A stretch of 64,000 nt of DNA from Zhongshania antarctica (lineage in GTDB: Bacteria; Pseudomonadota; Gammaproteobacteria; Pseudomonadales; Spongiibacteraceae): NCBI RefSeq assembly GCF_014202945.1, contig NZ_JACHHW010000007.1:62001-126000 (forward strand). The letters run 5' to 3'. Shown in pieces: positions 33,807-42,402 of this stretch; the first letter of the stretch is position 1, and every line of letters begins with the position of its first letter. Made by a program: the position numbers and the translations under genes. The notes under the pieces were generated by a model. That model searched no databases. It had not been told where the DNA came from and was given only the letters and a program-made list of their open reading frames with translations.

Positions 33807-35939
33807 ATGCCTAAATACAAAATGCCGGCGATGCTGCCGTTGTGCTTGGCGGTTTTAGTTAGTCAGAATGCGATGGCACTGGGGCTTGGCCCAGCCAGTT
33901 TAGATTCTGAACTCGGCGAGCCCCTGTTTGCGCGTATACCTATTTTTCGGGCTGATGGTTTGGGTAGTGAGCAATTGCTCGTCACCCTGAGTCCGGTTAA
34001 GGACGACGGCAGTGGCATTGAAGTTGGCTCGGTCGACACGCGCGCGATATCTGCAGTCGGCGAAGTAGATTTGAGTGGCAATGGTACGGTCTATTTGCGC
34101 AGTGATCGCCCCTTAGTTGAGCCTTTTTTGCATTTTATGCTCACCGTGCGCTGGCCAAATGGCAGCTTAAGCCGCGCTTACACGTTGTTATTTGATCCGC
34201 CGGTCAATGCCGCGGCAGGTTCGGCGCAGGGCGTGTCTGCGCTGCAAAACATCAATCGAAGCTCAACGCCGGCTATCGCGAGCCGCAGTGAATCCCGGCA
34301 AGCTCGGCCGCTGCCTGTCGCCGAAGCGATTACCGCAGAGTCGAGTTTATACACCACGGTTCGCGGTGATAGTTTGTGGACTATAGCCCTTCGTCTTGCG
34401 AAGGTGAAAAGTGGTTCAGTTACGCTGTGGATGGATCGGCTTTACGCCAATAACCCCGCAGCGTTTATCCGCGGTAATCGAAATTTACTCAAAGAACGTG
34501 TGACCTTGGATTTGTTTGAAAGTATTCCAGAACCGCTTAATCCAGGTCCACAAGCGCTGTCTTCGGCACTTCCCAAAATCAAAAAAACTGAGGTCGTCGC
34601 CACCAGTTCGATTGGTAACCCTGGGGACCAGCTTGGGCAAGATAAGGCCATTTTAAATCGTCGAGAGGATGACGGTGCGAATTCGTCTTTAGCGGATGGC
34701 AATGATGAGGCCCTAACTGAAAAGCAGTTTTTGCAGCAAAGCCTGGTTGATGTCCGTAGCGAAGTTGACCGTGTGTCAGAAAATATTACGGAAATGACGG
34801 CTCGTTTGGCCGCATTGCAGACCCAGCTGGAAGGTCTTAATAACCAATACAGTCAATTGCGAACAACAGGCCTTGACGCTGAGCTGGGTGGCGAGGCTTT
34901 GAGCAGTGCTGATGAGGGCCTGGCAAACGCTGATATTACGGTGGCCGATGCCGACGTAGCTATGACAGACGAACTATTGGTGGCGTCGACGGAATTACAG
35001 CCAGAGCAATCGGTAGCGGTAGTCGCTGATACGACGCTGCCGAGCAGCGCGTCGTCGGCCTGGCAGCTCAATTGGCGCTGGCTATTACCGCTTGCGGCCT
35101 TTGCCTTTGGCTTATTACTGTGGGTGCGGCGTCGCCGCGAAGAGAAAGATGCGGCCTTTAACGTGGATTTGAGTGACGTAAATGCGGCAGTTGCCGCCAG
35201 GGCGAATACCAAAGAGGCGTTTAACGATGTGTTTTCGTCATTGGATTCCCATTCAGGTGTTGTAAAGCCGAGCGTTAGTCCGCTGGTTGAGCCTACCTTG
35301 CGAGACGAGGATAATGAATCCGATGTTTTTGATTCGTCGCCAACACCAGCGGCGGTAGATGAGGTAGAGCCCGCGAGCGCGGTGATCGGTGAAGATGTTT
35401 TTGCGGCACTGAATTTGATACCCAATGATTCTACAGAAGCGCATACCGACGAACTGTTTCTTGATTCTGCTGACGCAGCAGAAACGATCAGTATTGATGA
35501 AATTGAATTAGATGATGAATTATTCGCAAATTTAAATGACGATCCGGCTCCGGAGTCTGACGAAGCGGACCTGGTCGATTTTGATTTGTCGGCGATAGAT
35601 GATGATTGGCTTACCGATTCAAGTGATGACAGTCTTCATGCGGCGGAAAATTTAGCTGCAGACGGGGACGCTAGCCACCGAGCTGCAGCGGCGCTGGAAT
35701 TAGGCGATTTTGCGGGCGCTAAATTAATATTAGAAGATGCCATTGCTGAATGCGATGATGTGAACTTAACGATGCAATTGCTCGATGTCTTTGCCCGCAG
35801 TAATGATGCTGCTAGTTTCGAGGAAGTGGCATTGCAGATTCAGTTTTCCGATGTCGATGACGAAATAATGCACGAGGTTGATCTCATGCGCGCATTGCTT
35901 CATGACGGTCACGAGAACGGTAAGCGCCACGCTGATTAA
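33807..35939 (+). CDS. fimV: FimV-like LysM membrane protein
   Basis: 710 residues. Signal peptide (about 1-24, ending NAMA) precedes the conserved FimV N-terminal domain (LGLGPASLDSELGEPLFARIP). A LysM domain at about 178-235 (YTTVRGDSLWTIALRLAK) would bind peptidoglycan. A coiled coil lies near 310-350 and a membrane helix near 415-435 (WRWLLPLAAFAFGLLLWV). A long acidic cytoplasmic tail ends in a FimV-type TPR domain (LELGDFAGAKLILEDAI). FimV/HubP proteins organise the cell pole and type IV pili. ATG 33807 is preferred to TTG 33801. Confidence 0.88.
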   Translation: MPKYKMPAMLPLCLAVLVSQNAMALGLGPASLDSELGEPLFARIPIFRADGLGSEQLLVTLSPVKDDGSGIEVGSVDTRAISAVGEVDLSGNGTVYLRSDRPLVEPFLHFMLTVRWPNGSLSRAYTLLFDPPVNAAAGSAQGVSALQNINRSSTPAIASRSESRQARPLPVAEAITAESSLYTTVRGDSLWTIALRLAKVKSGSVTLWMDRLYANNPAAFIRGNRNLLKERVTLDLFESIPEPLNPGPQALSSALPKIKKTEVVATSSIGNPGDQLGQDKAILNRREDDGANSSLADGNDEALTEKQFLQQSLVDVRSEVDRVSENITEMTARLAALQTQLEGLNNQYSQLRTTGLDAELGGEALSSADEGLANADITVADADVAMTDELLVASTELQPEQSVAVVADTTLPSSASSAWQLNWRWLLPLAAFAFGLLLWVRRRREEKDAAFNVDLSDVNAAVAARANTKEAFNDVFSSLDSHSGVVKPSVSPLVEPTLRDEDNESDVFDSSPTPAAVDEVEPASAVIGEDVFAALNLIPNDSTEAHTDELFLDSADAAETISIDEIELDDELFANLNDDPAPESDEADLVDFDLSAIDDDWLTDSSDDSLHAAENLAADGDASHRAAAALELGDFAGAKLILEDAIAECDDVNLTMQLLDVFARSNDAASFEEVALQIQFSDVDDEIMHEVDLMRALLHDGHENGKRHAD

Positions 35940-35940
35940 T

Positions 35941-36651
35941 ATGACTGTTGTGGATCATCAAACTAAGCACTATGAACTTGTAAAAGACACTGCGGATTAC
36001 ATCGTAATTGATAAGCGCCCTGGTGTTAACCTTCATCGTAATAACACCAAGCAAAGCTTGGTCGATATCCTGAACGCAGATTTTCCTGGGGAGTCGCTGC
36101 ATTTAGTGCATCGTTTAGACGATGCTACCTCTGGCTTATTGGTGCTGGCGAAGAACCCTGTCGCAGCCGCTGAGTTCGGCGCGCTGTTTGCTAATCGCGA
36201 AGTAGAGAAATACTATCTTGCTGTCGCTGACGGCAAACCGGGTAAAAAGCAGGGCGCAGTTGTTGGTGATATTAAAAAAAGCCGCAGTGGCAGCTATTTA
36301 CTCAGCAGAACGCGCAGTAATCCGTCGCTCACGCAGTTTTTTAGTTACAGCCTTGGTGAGGGACGACGGGCGTATTTGCTAAAGCCGTATACCGGAAAAA
36401 CTCATCAGTTGCGGGTGGTAATGAAAAGCCTTGGGGTGCCGATTTTTGGCGACCGCCGCTACGGGCCGACAATTCAAGACAGCGACCGTATGTATCTTCA
36501 CGCTACCGCCTTGCGTTTTACCTTTCGCGGCGAGGAGCGCGAATATATCTCGCTTCCCAAGGAAGGGCAGCTATTTGCCGATGGAGGCTTGGCAGCGGCT
36601 TTGTTAGACTGCCAAACACCTTGGGCGCTACCGTGGCCTAGCCTAAATTAG
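35941..36651 (+). CDS. RluA-family pseudouridine synthase (TIGR01621 type)
   Basis: 236 residues from ATG 35941, one base after the fimV stop. RluA core motifs: LHLVHRLDDATSGLLVLAKN with the catalytic Asp in HRLD.ATSG, YYLAVADGKPGKK, YTGKTHQLRVVMKSLG and GDRRYGP. There is no S4 domain. It isomerises a uridine in rRNA or tRNA; the target of this subfamily is not established. The close spacing to fimV suggests read-through transcription. Confidence 0.88.
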   Translation: MTVVDHQTKHYELVKDTADYIVIDKRPGVNLHRNNTKQSLVDILNADFPGESLHLVHRLDDATSGLLVLAKNPVAAAEFGALFANREVEKYYLAVADGKPGKKQGAVVGDIKKSRSGSYLLSRTRSNPSLTQFFSYSLGEGRRAYLLKPYTGKTHQLRVVMKSLGVPIFGDRRYGPTIQDSDRMYLHATALRFTFRGEEREYISLPKEGQLFADGGLAAALLDCQTPWALPWPSLN

Positions 36652-36705
36652 TGAGTAGCCTTGTTAATTTTTTAGCAGGAGTTGCATTGTAGATGGATTG
36701 TGAAC

Positions 36706-37017
36706 ATGACCGAGTTGCCCTCTGAACTATGTATTAAGCTCAATCGCGAAACTTCGAAAATTGATTGGGAAGCGCTTCAGCGCTTCTATGCACAAGGCAC
36801 GGTTTTAGTCGTTGCCGCTGAACTTGATTTGGTTGCCACGGCTGTGGCGCTTGCTGAAGATAAAACTCAGTATATTGCAGACCTGTTAGAAAAAGGCCTG
36901 CTTCAGAAAGCAGATGAAACTCAGGCCAAAGCCTGGCTGGCAGAAAAATGTGAGGTGTGGGCAGTGGTTGTCGCACCTTGGGTGCTAGTGCAACGCGAAC
37001 GCACATTGGCAAAATAA
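36706..37017 (+). CDS. DUF2288 family protein
   Basis: 103 residues from ATG 36706. It matches the DUF2288 pattern: LNRETSKIDWEALQRFYAQG, VAAELDLVATAVALAEDK, LEKGLL and WAVVVAPWVLVQ. No function is known for the family. Its stop overlaps the next start by one base (TAATG). A better ribosome site (AGGAG) lies further upstream, near 36677. Confidence 0.82.
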   Translation: MTELPSELCIKLNRETSKIDWEALQRFYAQGTVLVVAAELDLVATAVALAEDKTQYIADLLEKGLLQKADETQAKAWLAEKCEVWAVVVAPWVLVQRERTLAK

Positions 37018-37313
37018 TGAGCGCTGCAAATGACTTTTGCGCACAGCTATTTGAGAAAATACATAGCTTTTTCAGTGATCAGCAACAAGGTTTAGATATT
37101 CCTCCCGCGCAATTATACCGTCTTGAAGGTTTCATCGAGGCAGGCTTGCTCGCGGGCTTTGTCCTTGAATCTGAGGTTAAAAAAACGTTTATCGACTGCG
37201 CGGAACAGTATTTTAATACAGAGATTGCCGACTTTTACCGCAAGGATTATCGCTTAATCCTGCATATGCGTATGAGCGAAGCACCGGTTTACCCCAGCAG
37301 TAACGCCCCGTGA
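37017..37313 (+). CDS. Small conserved-type protein of unknown function before tmcA
   Basis: 98 residues, mostly helical, acidic, with no signal peptide or membrane helix. I do not recognise a family. Features: LDIPPAQLYRLEGFIEAGLL, a central Lys/Asp-rich helix (SEVKKTFIDCAEQYFNTEIA), and a short C-terminal tail ending SSNAP. It overlaps DUF2288 by one base and tmcA by four bases (GTGA), so it is almost certainly co-translated with both. A role linked to tRNA modification is possible from context alone. Confidence 0.75.
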   Translation: MSAANDFCAQLFEKIHSFFSDQQQGLDIPPAQLYRLEGFIEAGLLAGFVLESEVKKTFIDCAEQYFNTEIADFYRKDYRLILHMRMSEAPVYPSSNAP

Positions 37314-39409
37314 ACCTTCTTTTTGAGAACGATTCTGCGCTCAGTTTAGCGGATGTCTATGAGCGATTGCGATCCCATGCTCTGCACAGCGGACACCGGT
37401 ATTTGGTGTTTGTTTCGGGTTCAGCCGCGTGGTGTGAAACGCAGTTATTGAATGTGCCTACGGCTCTTGATAATTGTCTACTGGTTGCCGGGCACGAATT
37501 GTGTGGGCTTACGCCGTGCAAAACAGAAAATACGCTTGGCAGTGAATATTCGTCGCTGCTTATCAATGCGCATAATCACCAAAAGCTTAATGATTGGCTG
37601 GCTGCCGCGGGCTGCTTAACAGCGGGTGGTGTGCTGTTATTACTGTGTCCGCGCTTTTCTGAGTGGCCGGGCCATTTTAGCAATCAGTCACACTTTGGCG
37701 ACAGCCGGCCCTCGGTATTTATGCAGCGATTGCTTCGGCTCGCGGCCGGGCTGGAAGGCTGCTTTTTTTGGGATCAAGAGACGGGCTGCAGTGGTAATGC
37801 GCCGAACACGGGTGATAAATGGCAGCAAACCCTGCCAACACCTAGCCAAACAGCTACCTTAGCAGCCATTAAAACCGTCGTGACGGGGCGGGCAAAACGG
37901 CCATTGGTGATTCGTTCAGACCGGGGCCGGGGTAAAACCAGCGTCCTCGGTTTGGCGGTAGCCGCGCTTTTTGCATCAGAAGATAATGACTGTCGACGGG
38001 TGCTGATTACCGCGCCGAGCTTTGCTGCGGTGAAAGGCGCTTTTGAACACTTAGCCGCCGTGCTGCCTGCGGCACAATGGCGTGATGACAGCTGTTTTGT
38101 TGGGCCATGTTGTTTCACGTTTTTGGCCTTTGATGCGGCGCTAAAAAATCGTGATGACTGGGATTTGCTTCTTGTTGATGAGGCGGCCGCGCTACCGGTA
38201 GCAGGTTTGCGCACCTTATTGCTTCGTTATCCTCGTATTGTTTTTTCCAGTACGGTGCACGGCTACGAGGGCAGTGGTCGTGGCTTTGATATTCGCTTTA
38301 AGGCGATATTAGACGCCGAGCGGCCACAGTGGCGACGGCAGAACTTAGATGAACCGATTCGCTGGGCGGCGGACGATCCATTGGAACATGCCTTGAATGC
38401 CTTGTTCTTATTAAATGCCGAACCACGGTCTAGCGATGATAATCGCGATGAGTTGAGGGTTCGCGTTGTTGATTGCGAGGCGCTATGCGACGACGATTTA
38501 TTGCGCCAAATATTTGGCCTGCTGGTGCAAGCCCATTACCAAACCACACCACAGGACTTACAGTATTTGCTCGATGGTGACGCAGTGATAATTATTGCCA
38601 GTCGCGGCAGCAGTGTTCTGGGTGTTTGCCAATTATTGCCCGAGGGCGATTTTGCGGAGGGCTTGGCCGCAGAAGTGATAAAAGGGCGGCGCCGCCCAGC
38701 GGGGCATTTGGCTGCCCAGCGGTTAGCGCATTGCAGCGCGGAATCACGCTATCTAACCGGGCAAAGTTGGCGTATTAATAGAATAGCAGTCGCGGCAGAC
38801 TGGCGTCGTCAGGGCTTAGGAAGAGCGATGTTGACGACGGCGGAGCACGTTGCGCGCAGCCGAAATATTACGTATTTATCGTCTAGTTTCGCAGCCGATC
38901 CGCAAGTGATTAATTTTTGGTTGGCGCAGGGTTTCGCTCCGACCTATTTTGGTAGTCGTCGCGATAGCGCTAGCGGTTTGTATTCACTGATTGTCGTAAA
39001 AGGCCTCAGCCCGCAGCTAGAGGCCGATGCAGCGCGACTTGCAAGCCAATTGAATAATGATTTGCGCTTCAGTTTAGCGAGTGTTTATGCTGGACTCAGT
39101 GCAGATTTACTTATCGTTTTGCTCGCTTCAACTCGAAATCCGGCAAGCCTTGTGCCGACATCAGCCGTTGTGGTTGCGAAGCGTTACTGCGACGGTGAAC
39201 TGATTTTCGAACAGGCGGCGGCGAGTTTGGCGCAGTTGTGTTTAGCTTGTGATTTACGTGCCGTGAGCGATGCAGACTTGGCTGTCGCGCGCTTATTATT
39301 GGGTCATAACTGGACAGGCATCGCGGACCAATTTGGGTTAACGGGCAAGGCTGAAATCGAGCTGAATCTTAAACGCATCTTTAAAAAATTAATTTCTACC
39401 TTAGTGTGA
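37310..39409 (+). CDS. tmcA: tRNA(Met) cytidine acetyltransferase
   Basis: 699 residues. Order of parts: N-terminal domain, an RNA-helicase-like ATPase with Walker A (SDRGRGKTSVLG, about 199-210) and Walker B (LLVDEAAALPV), a GNAT acetyltransferase domain (RINRIAVAADWRRQGLGRAML), and a C-terminal tRNA-binding tail. It makes N4-acetylcytidine at the wobble position of elongator tRNA-Met, which prevents misreading of AUA. GTG 37310 overlaps the preceding gene by four bases. Confidence 0.93.
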   Translation: MNLLFENDSALSLADVYERLRSHALHSGHRYLVFVSGSAAWCETQLLNVPTALDNCLLVAGHELCGLTPCKTENTLGSEYSSLLINAHNHQKLNDWLAAAGCLTAGGVLLLLCPRFSEWPGHFSNQSHFGDSRPSVFMQRLLRLAAGLEGCFFWDQETGCSGNAPNTGDKWQQTLPTPSQTATLAAIKTVVTGRAKRPLVIRSDRGRGKTSVLGLAVAALFASEDNDCRRVLITAPSFAAVKGAFEHLAAVLPAAQWRDDSCFVGPCCFTFLAFDAALKNRDDWDLLLVDEAAALPVAGLRTLLLRYPRIVFSSTVHGYEGSGRGFDIRFKAILDAERPQWRRQNLDEPIRWAADDPLEHALNALFLLNAEPRSSDDNRDELRVRVVDCEALCDDDLLRQIFGLLVQAHYQTTPQDLQYLLDGDAVIIIASRGSSVLGVCQLLPEGDFAEGLAAEVIKGRRRPAGHLAAQRLAHCSAESRYLTGQSWRINRIAVAADWRRQGLGRAMLTTAEHVARSRNITYLSSSFAADPQVINFWLAQGFAPTYFGSRRDSASGLYSLIVVKGLSPQLEADAARLASQLNNDLRFSLASVYAGLSADLLIVLLASTRNPASLVPTSAVVVAKRYCDGELIFEQAAASLAQLCLACDLRAVSDADLAVARLLLGHNWTGIADQFGLTGKAEIELNLKRIFKKLISTLV

Positions 39410-39418
39410 GGTTTTATT

Positions 39419-39817
39419 ATGTCGACGCTTTTTACGAAAATTATTCAAGGTGAATTACCCAGCCATTTTGTGTGGGAAGATGAGCAGGCTGTCGCTATTA
39501 TGACAATTGCGCCGATTCAGGCCGGACATGTTCTCGTTATTCCCCGTCAAGAAGTAGACCATTGGGATGATCTGCCTGAAGCCCTTGCCGCGCATTTGAT
39601 GGCTGTTAGCCAGACCATTGCCAAGGCAATTAAAAAAGCATTTTCTTGCCAGCGCGTCAGCATGATGATTATCGGTCTTGAAGTGCCCCACACACATTTA
39701 CATTTAGTGCCAATCAATACCATGGAAGATGCCAACTTCGGCAATGCTAAAATGGCAGAGCAAGAAGAGCTCGCAGCGTCAGCTGAGAAAATCCGCGCGG
39801 TCTTAGCAGAAAATTAA
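39419..39817 (+). CDS. HIT family nucleotide hydrolase/transferase
   Basis: 132 residues. N-terminal TLFTKIIQGELPSHFVWEDE and the HIT triad in VPHTHLHLVPI, with the catalytic central His. HIT proteins hydrolyse nucleoside phosphoramidates or dinucleotides. The substrate is not predictable. It follows tmcA by nine bases. Confidence 0.92.
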   Translation: MSTLFTKIIQGELPSHFVWEDEQAVAIMTIAPIQAGHVLVIPRQEVDHWDDLPEALAAHLMAVSQTIAKAIKKAFSCQRVSMMIIGLEVPHTHLHLVPINTMEDANFGNAKMAEQEELAASAEKIRAVLAEN

Positions 39818-39829
39818 GGCCTGCGGAGT

Positions 39830-39857
39830 CAGCTTAGCCTCACTGTGGGCTGAGCTG
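39830..39857. terminator. Hairpin between HIT gene and radical SAM gene
   Basis: Ten-base arms (39830-39839 and 39848-39857, one G-T pair), loop of eight. It overlaps the last codons of the minus-strand gene. No T-run. Confidence 0.4.
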
Positions 39858-41759
39858 AGGTTTAACATTGGGATGCATAATTCGTACGGTTTGCACCTCA
39901 ATCGTGGGGCTCAGTATTTCGCCCCGCAGCCAACCACCGCCGTCAGGGTCTTTCAGAATAGTACCGACACCCCCGGGGCTTTTAACGTTGAATCTTTGGG
40001 CTTTCGGCGACAGGTCTTCGGGCGCCGGCAAACTCAGGCAGTCGAGTGCCGTTTTGCTGCTGATAACATCGAAGTTGAAGCTGTATTCGGTTTCTGTCGG
40101 CCCGCCAACGCGAGGCGATAGGGCTTGATCTAAATCGATAATATTGGCAATGGCGTCGCGATGTTGCTTGCAATTGGCGGCATCTAAATAGGTAAAGACC
40201 TGCTGACGAAGCAGTGTGTATAGCGCCTCAGGGTTTTGCAATATAGCCGTGTAGAGGCGAGCCCTATTTTCATAGACGACCATGCGATCGCTTAAATCAA
40301 TGTCATTTAATTCATCTTGGTATTCCGCGCAGACGGCGCGTAGTAGTTTGCGGAGTAACGGTGCCGTGGTGATATTGTCTTGCAAGGCTAAGTACCGAAT
40401 CGACAGAGGAAGCAGGTGGCCGTGGGCAAATAAAATGTGCGCGGTAATTAAAAAATAGCCTTCAATACCTTGGTCGCGGTCAAAGGTGTGGCAGGCGACC
40501 ACATACTCACCCTTGGCTTTGCCATAACCGGCGACAGGAATGGTTTCGATCTTATATTCTTCGCGTCGCTCGTAAAATTCAGTGCCGGGCAGCAGGGTAT
40601 AAGCAAAGATATTTAAGTTGGGGAAGGTGCGCAGTAATTGATCTAAATTGCGTTCGAACTCAGGTAGGTTGTCACCTGGTAAGCCCCATATTAGCTCGGC
40701 GGCAATGGGAACACCTTCGCTGGCCATCTGTTTGGCGATGGGTTCGTATTTGTTGGCGCCCATATTTTTGCGGTTACTTAATTCCAAGGCCAGTGGGGTC
40801 AATGTTTGCAAGGCCAGTTGATAATGGGGCAGCAGGCCATTGCGGTGTAATAGCAATACAATATCTTGAACTCGTGGACTGTGTTTTTTTGACCAGGATG
40901 TAGCAAAACTACTCGGTAGGCCGGTCTCGGCTTTGAGTTCGCAAATGTACTGGGCTTTTTCCAGGTCTTCTTTTAATGCGCCAAAGTTGGAATCTGCCAA
41001 CCATATGTCTTTAATGCCGGCGTCGACAATACGGCGCCAGTCGCTCCGCACCCGCTTCATGGAAAACTGATACATCTTGGTGCCAATTGCACCGGTTCCC
41101 CACTCGCAAAACGCACATTTAAACGGGCAGCCTCTGCTGGTCTCGTAGGAAATGGAGTCATATAGGCAGTTGCCATCGGCATCGACCAAGTCAATAACAT
41201 CTAGTGCTGACGGCAGTTCGTCAAGCAGAGTGCGACGCCGGCGCTCGGGGGTTTTTACTATCTCGCCATTTTTTAAAAACGCGAGGCCGTTAACCTCTGT
41301 CCATGGATTGCTTAGAGGAGTGTCGAGAATTTCCTGAAAGGTGGTTTCGCCCTCACCGAGAATAATTAGGTCTATTGGGTCTTCAAAAAGATAATCTTCC
41401 GCTTGTTGAACATGGGGGCCGCCGGCGATACAGAGCACCTCGGGGCAGGCGGCTTTTATTTGGTGGATTAAACTTAAAAATTCCGCCGCGTTCCACGTGT
41501 ACATGCTAAAGCCAACCACTGGTCGTTGGCCTGCGTCTAGTGCGGTTTTTAGTTTGGGTAAAACCGTGTTGTGCCATCGGCTCTGCCAGGCTGCAACCGC
41601 GTCGCTATCGCGAAAATGTATTAATTCTAATTGATACTGTGATGTTTGTTTTCCGTAGGCTTGGTAGTAGGCCTTAAGTCCGCCGGTGGTTGTCGGTGCG
41701 GCCCAAAATTGATCAGAATCCATACTGAACAGGAATACGGGGCAGGGCAGTGCATTCAT
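39840..41759 (-). CDS. B12-binding-domain radical SAM enzyme
   Basis: 639 residues. The N-terminal region (about 1-170) is a cobalamin-binding-like fold (VVGFSMYTWNAAEFLSLIHQ, LCIAGGPHVQ, DLIILGEGE). The radical SAM core has TSRGCPFKCAFCEWG, a CxxxCxxC cluster motif, followed by a variable C-terminal domain. The B12 domain lacks an obvious DxHxxG motif, so the cofactor may be bound base-off or not at all. Related enzymes methylate or rearrange unactivated carbons. No precursor peptide or tailoring gene is adjacent, and the substrate is unknown. It converges on the HIT gene. Confidence 0.83.
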   Translation of the reverse strand: MNALPCPVFLFSMDSDQFWAAPTTTGGLKAYYQAYGKQTSQYQLELIHFRDSDAVAAWQSRWHNTVLPKLKTALDAGQRPVVGFSMYTWNAAEFLSLIHQIKAACPEVLCIAGGPHVQQAEDYLFEDPIDLIILGEGETTFQEILDTPLSNPWTEVNGLAFLKNGEIVKTPERRRRTLLDELPSALDVIDLVDADGNCLYDSISYETSRGCPFKCAFCEWGTGAIGTKMYQFSMKRVRSDWRRIVDAGIKDIWLADSNFGALKEDLEKAQYICELKAETGLPSSFATSWSKKHSPRVQDIVLLLHRNGLLPHYQLALQTLTPLALELSNRKNMGANKYEPIAKQMASEGVPIAAELIWGLPGDNLPEFERNLDQLLRTFPNLNIFAYTLLPGTEFYERREEYKIETIPVAGYGKAKGEYVVACHTFDRDQGIEGYFLITAHILFAHGHLLPLSIRYLALQDNITTAPLLRKLLRAVCAEYQDELNDIDLSDRMVVYENRARLYTAILQNPEALYTLLRQQVFTYLDAANCKQHRDAIANIIDLDQALSPRVGGPTETEYSFNFDVISSKTALDCLSLPAPEDLSPKAQRFNVKSPGGVGTILKDPDGGGWLRGEILSPTIEVQTVRIMHPNVKPQLSPQ

Positions 41760-41979
41760 TATTATTTCATTCCGGCAGAGGCCTTAGTCTTGCCAAGGCG
41801 GGGCATCACTAGGTGATACAAATGACATACTTTAGCTAAGAGTAGCAGCCTTTTGAAGCCCGGCCTACAACCGAGTTGTCATAAATAGTGCGAGGGGCTA
41901 CGCCGTTCGGGTGAGGTTGCGCCGCCGCTTATCCGGCATGATTATCGCGACTTTTATAGACTATGGCTGGACTCGAAAA

Positions 41980-42402
41980 ATGGTAAACGTACATTTGGCA
42001 CGTGATTTTGACATTGCTGCAGACAAGGTGTGGGCCCTGCTAGAAAATTTTGGCGATATTAGCTGGGCACCGGGCATCGATAAAACCGAGGTTATCGGCG
42101 AGGGTGTTGGTATGACACGCCGTCTACACATTGCCGGGATGGAGCCTATTGACGAGGTGTTAACGGCGATGGATAAATCGGCAATGACGTTTTCCTACAA
42201 TATTCCCCGAGGCATACCGATGCCGGTCACGGACTACTCAGCCAATGCCAAAGTGACTCCCTTGAGTGAGGGGCGTTGCCATGTTGACTGGTACGGCCGC
42301 GCGGAGCCTGTCGGCATAAGTGAAAAGGAGCTCGGCGCGATGTTAACCGGGACCTATGAAATGTTACTCCAATGGATTCATGATCATCTGACTGCGGCTT
42401 AA
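41980..42402 (+). CDS. SRPBCC-fold polyketide cyclase/dehydrase-like protein
   Basis: 140 residues from ATG 41980. The longer frame from 41911 adds 23 unrelated residues. START/Bet v1-like pattern: VNVHLARDFDIAADKVWALL, FGDISWAPGI, GVGMTRRLHI and a long C-terminal helix. Such proteins bind small hydrophobic ligands. Its stop overlaps the convergent cinA stop by three bases. The 220-base gap before it contains only a short ATCAC/GTGAT dyad. Confidence 0.8.
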   Translation: MVNVHLARDFDIAADKVWALLENFGDISWAPGIDKTEVIGEGVGMTRRLHIAGMEPIDEVLTAMDKSAMTFSYNIPRGIPMPVTDYSANAKVTPLSEGRCHVDWYGRAEPVGISEKELGAMLTGTYEMLLQWIHDHLTAA

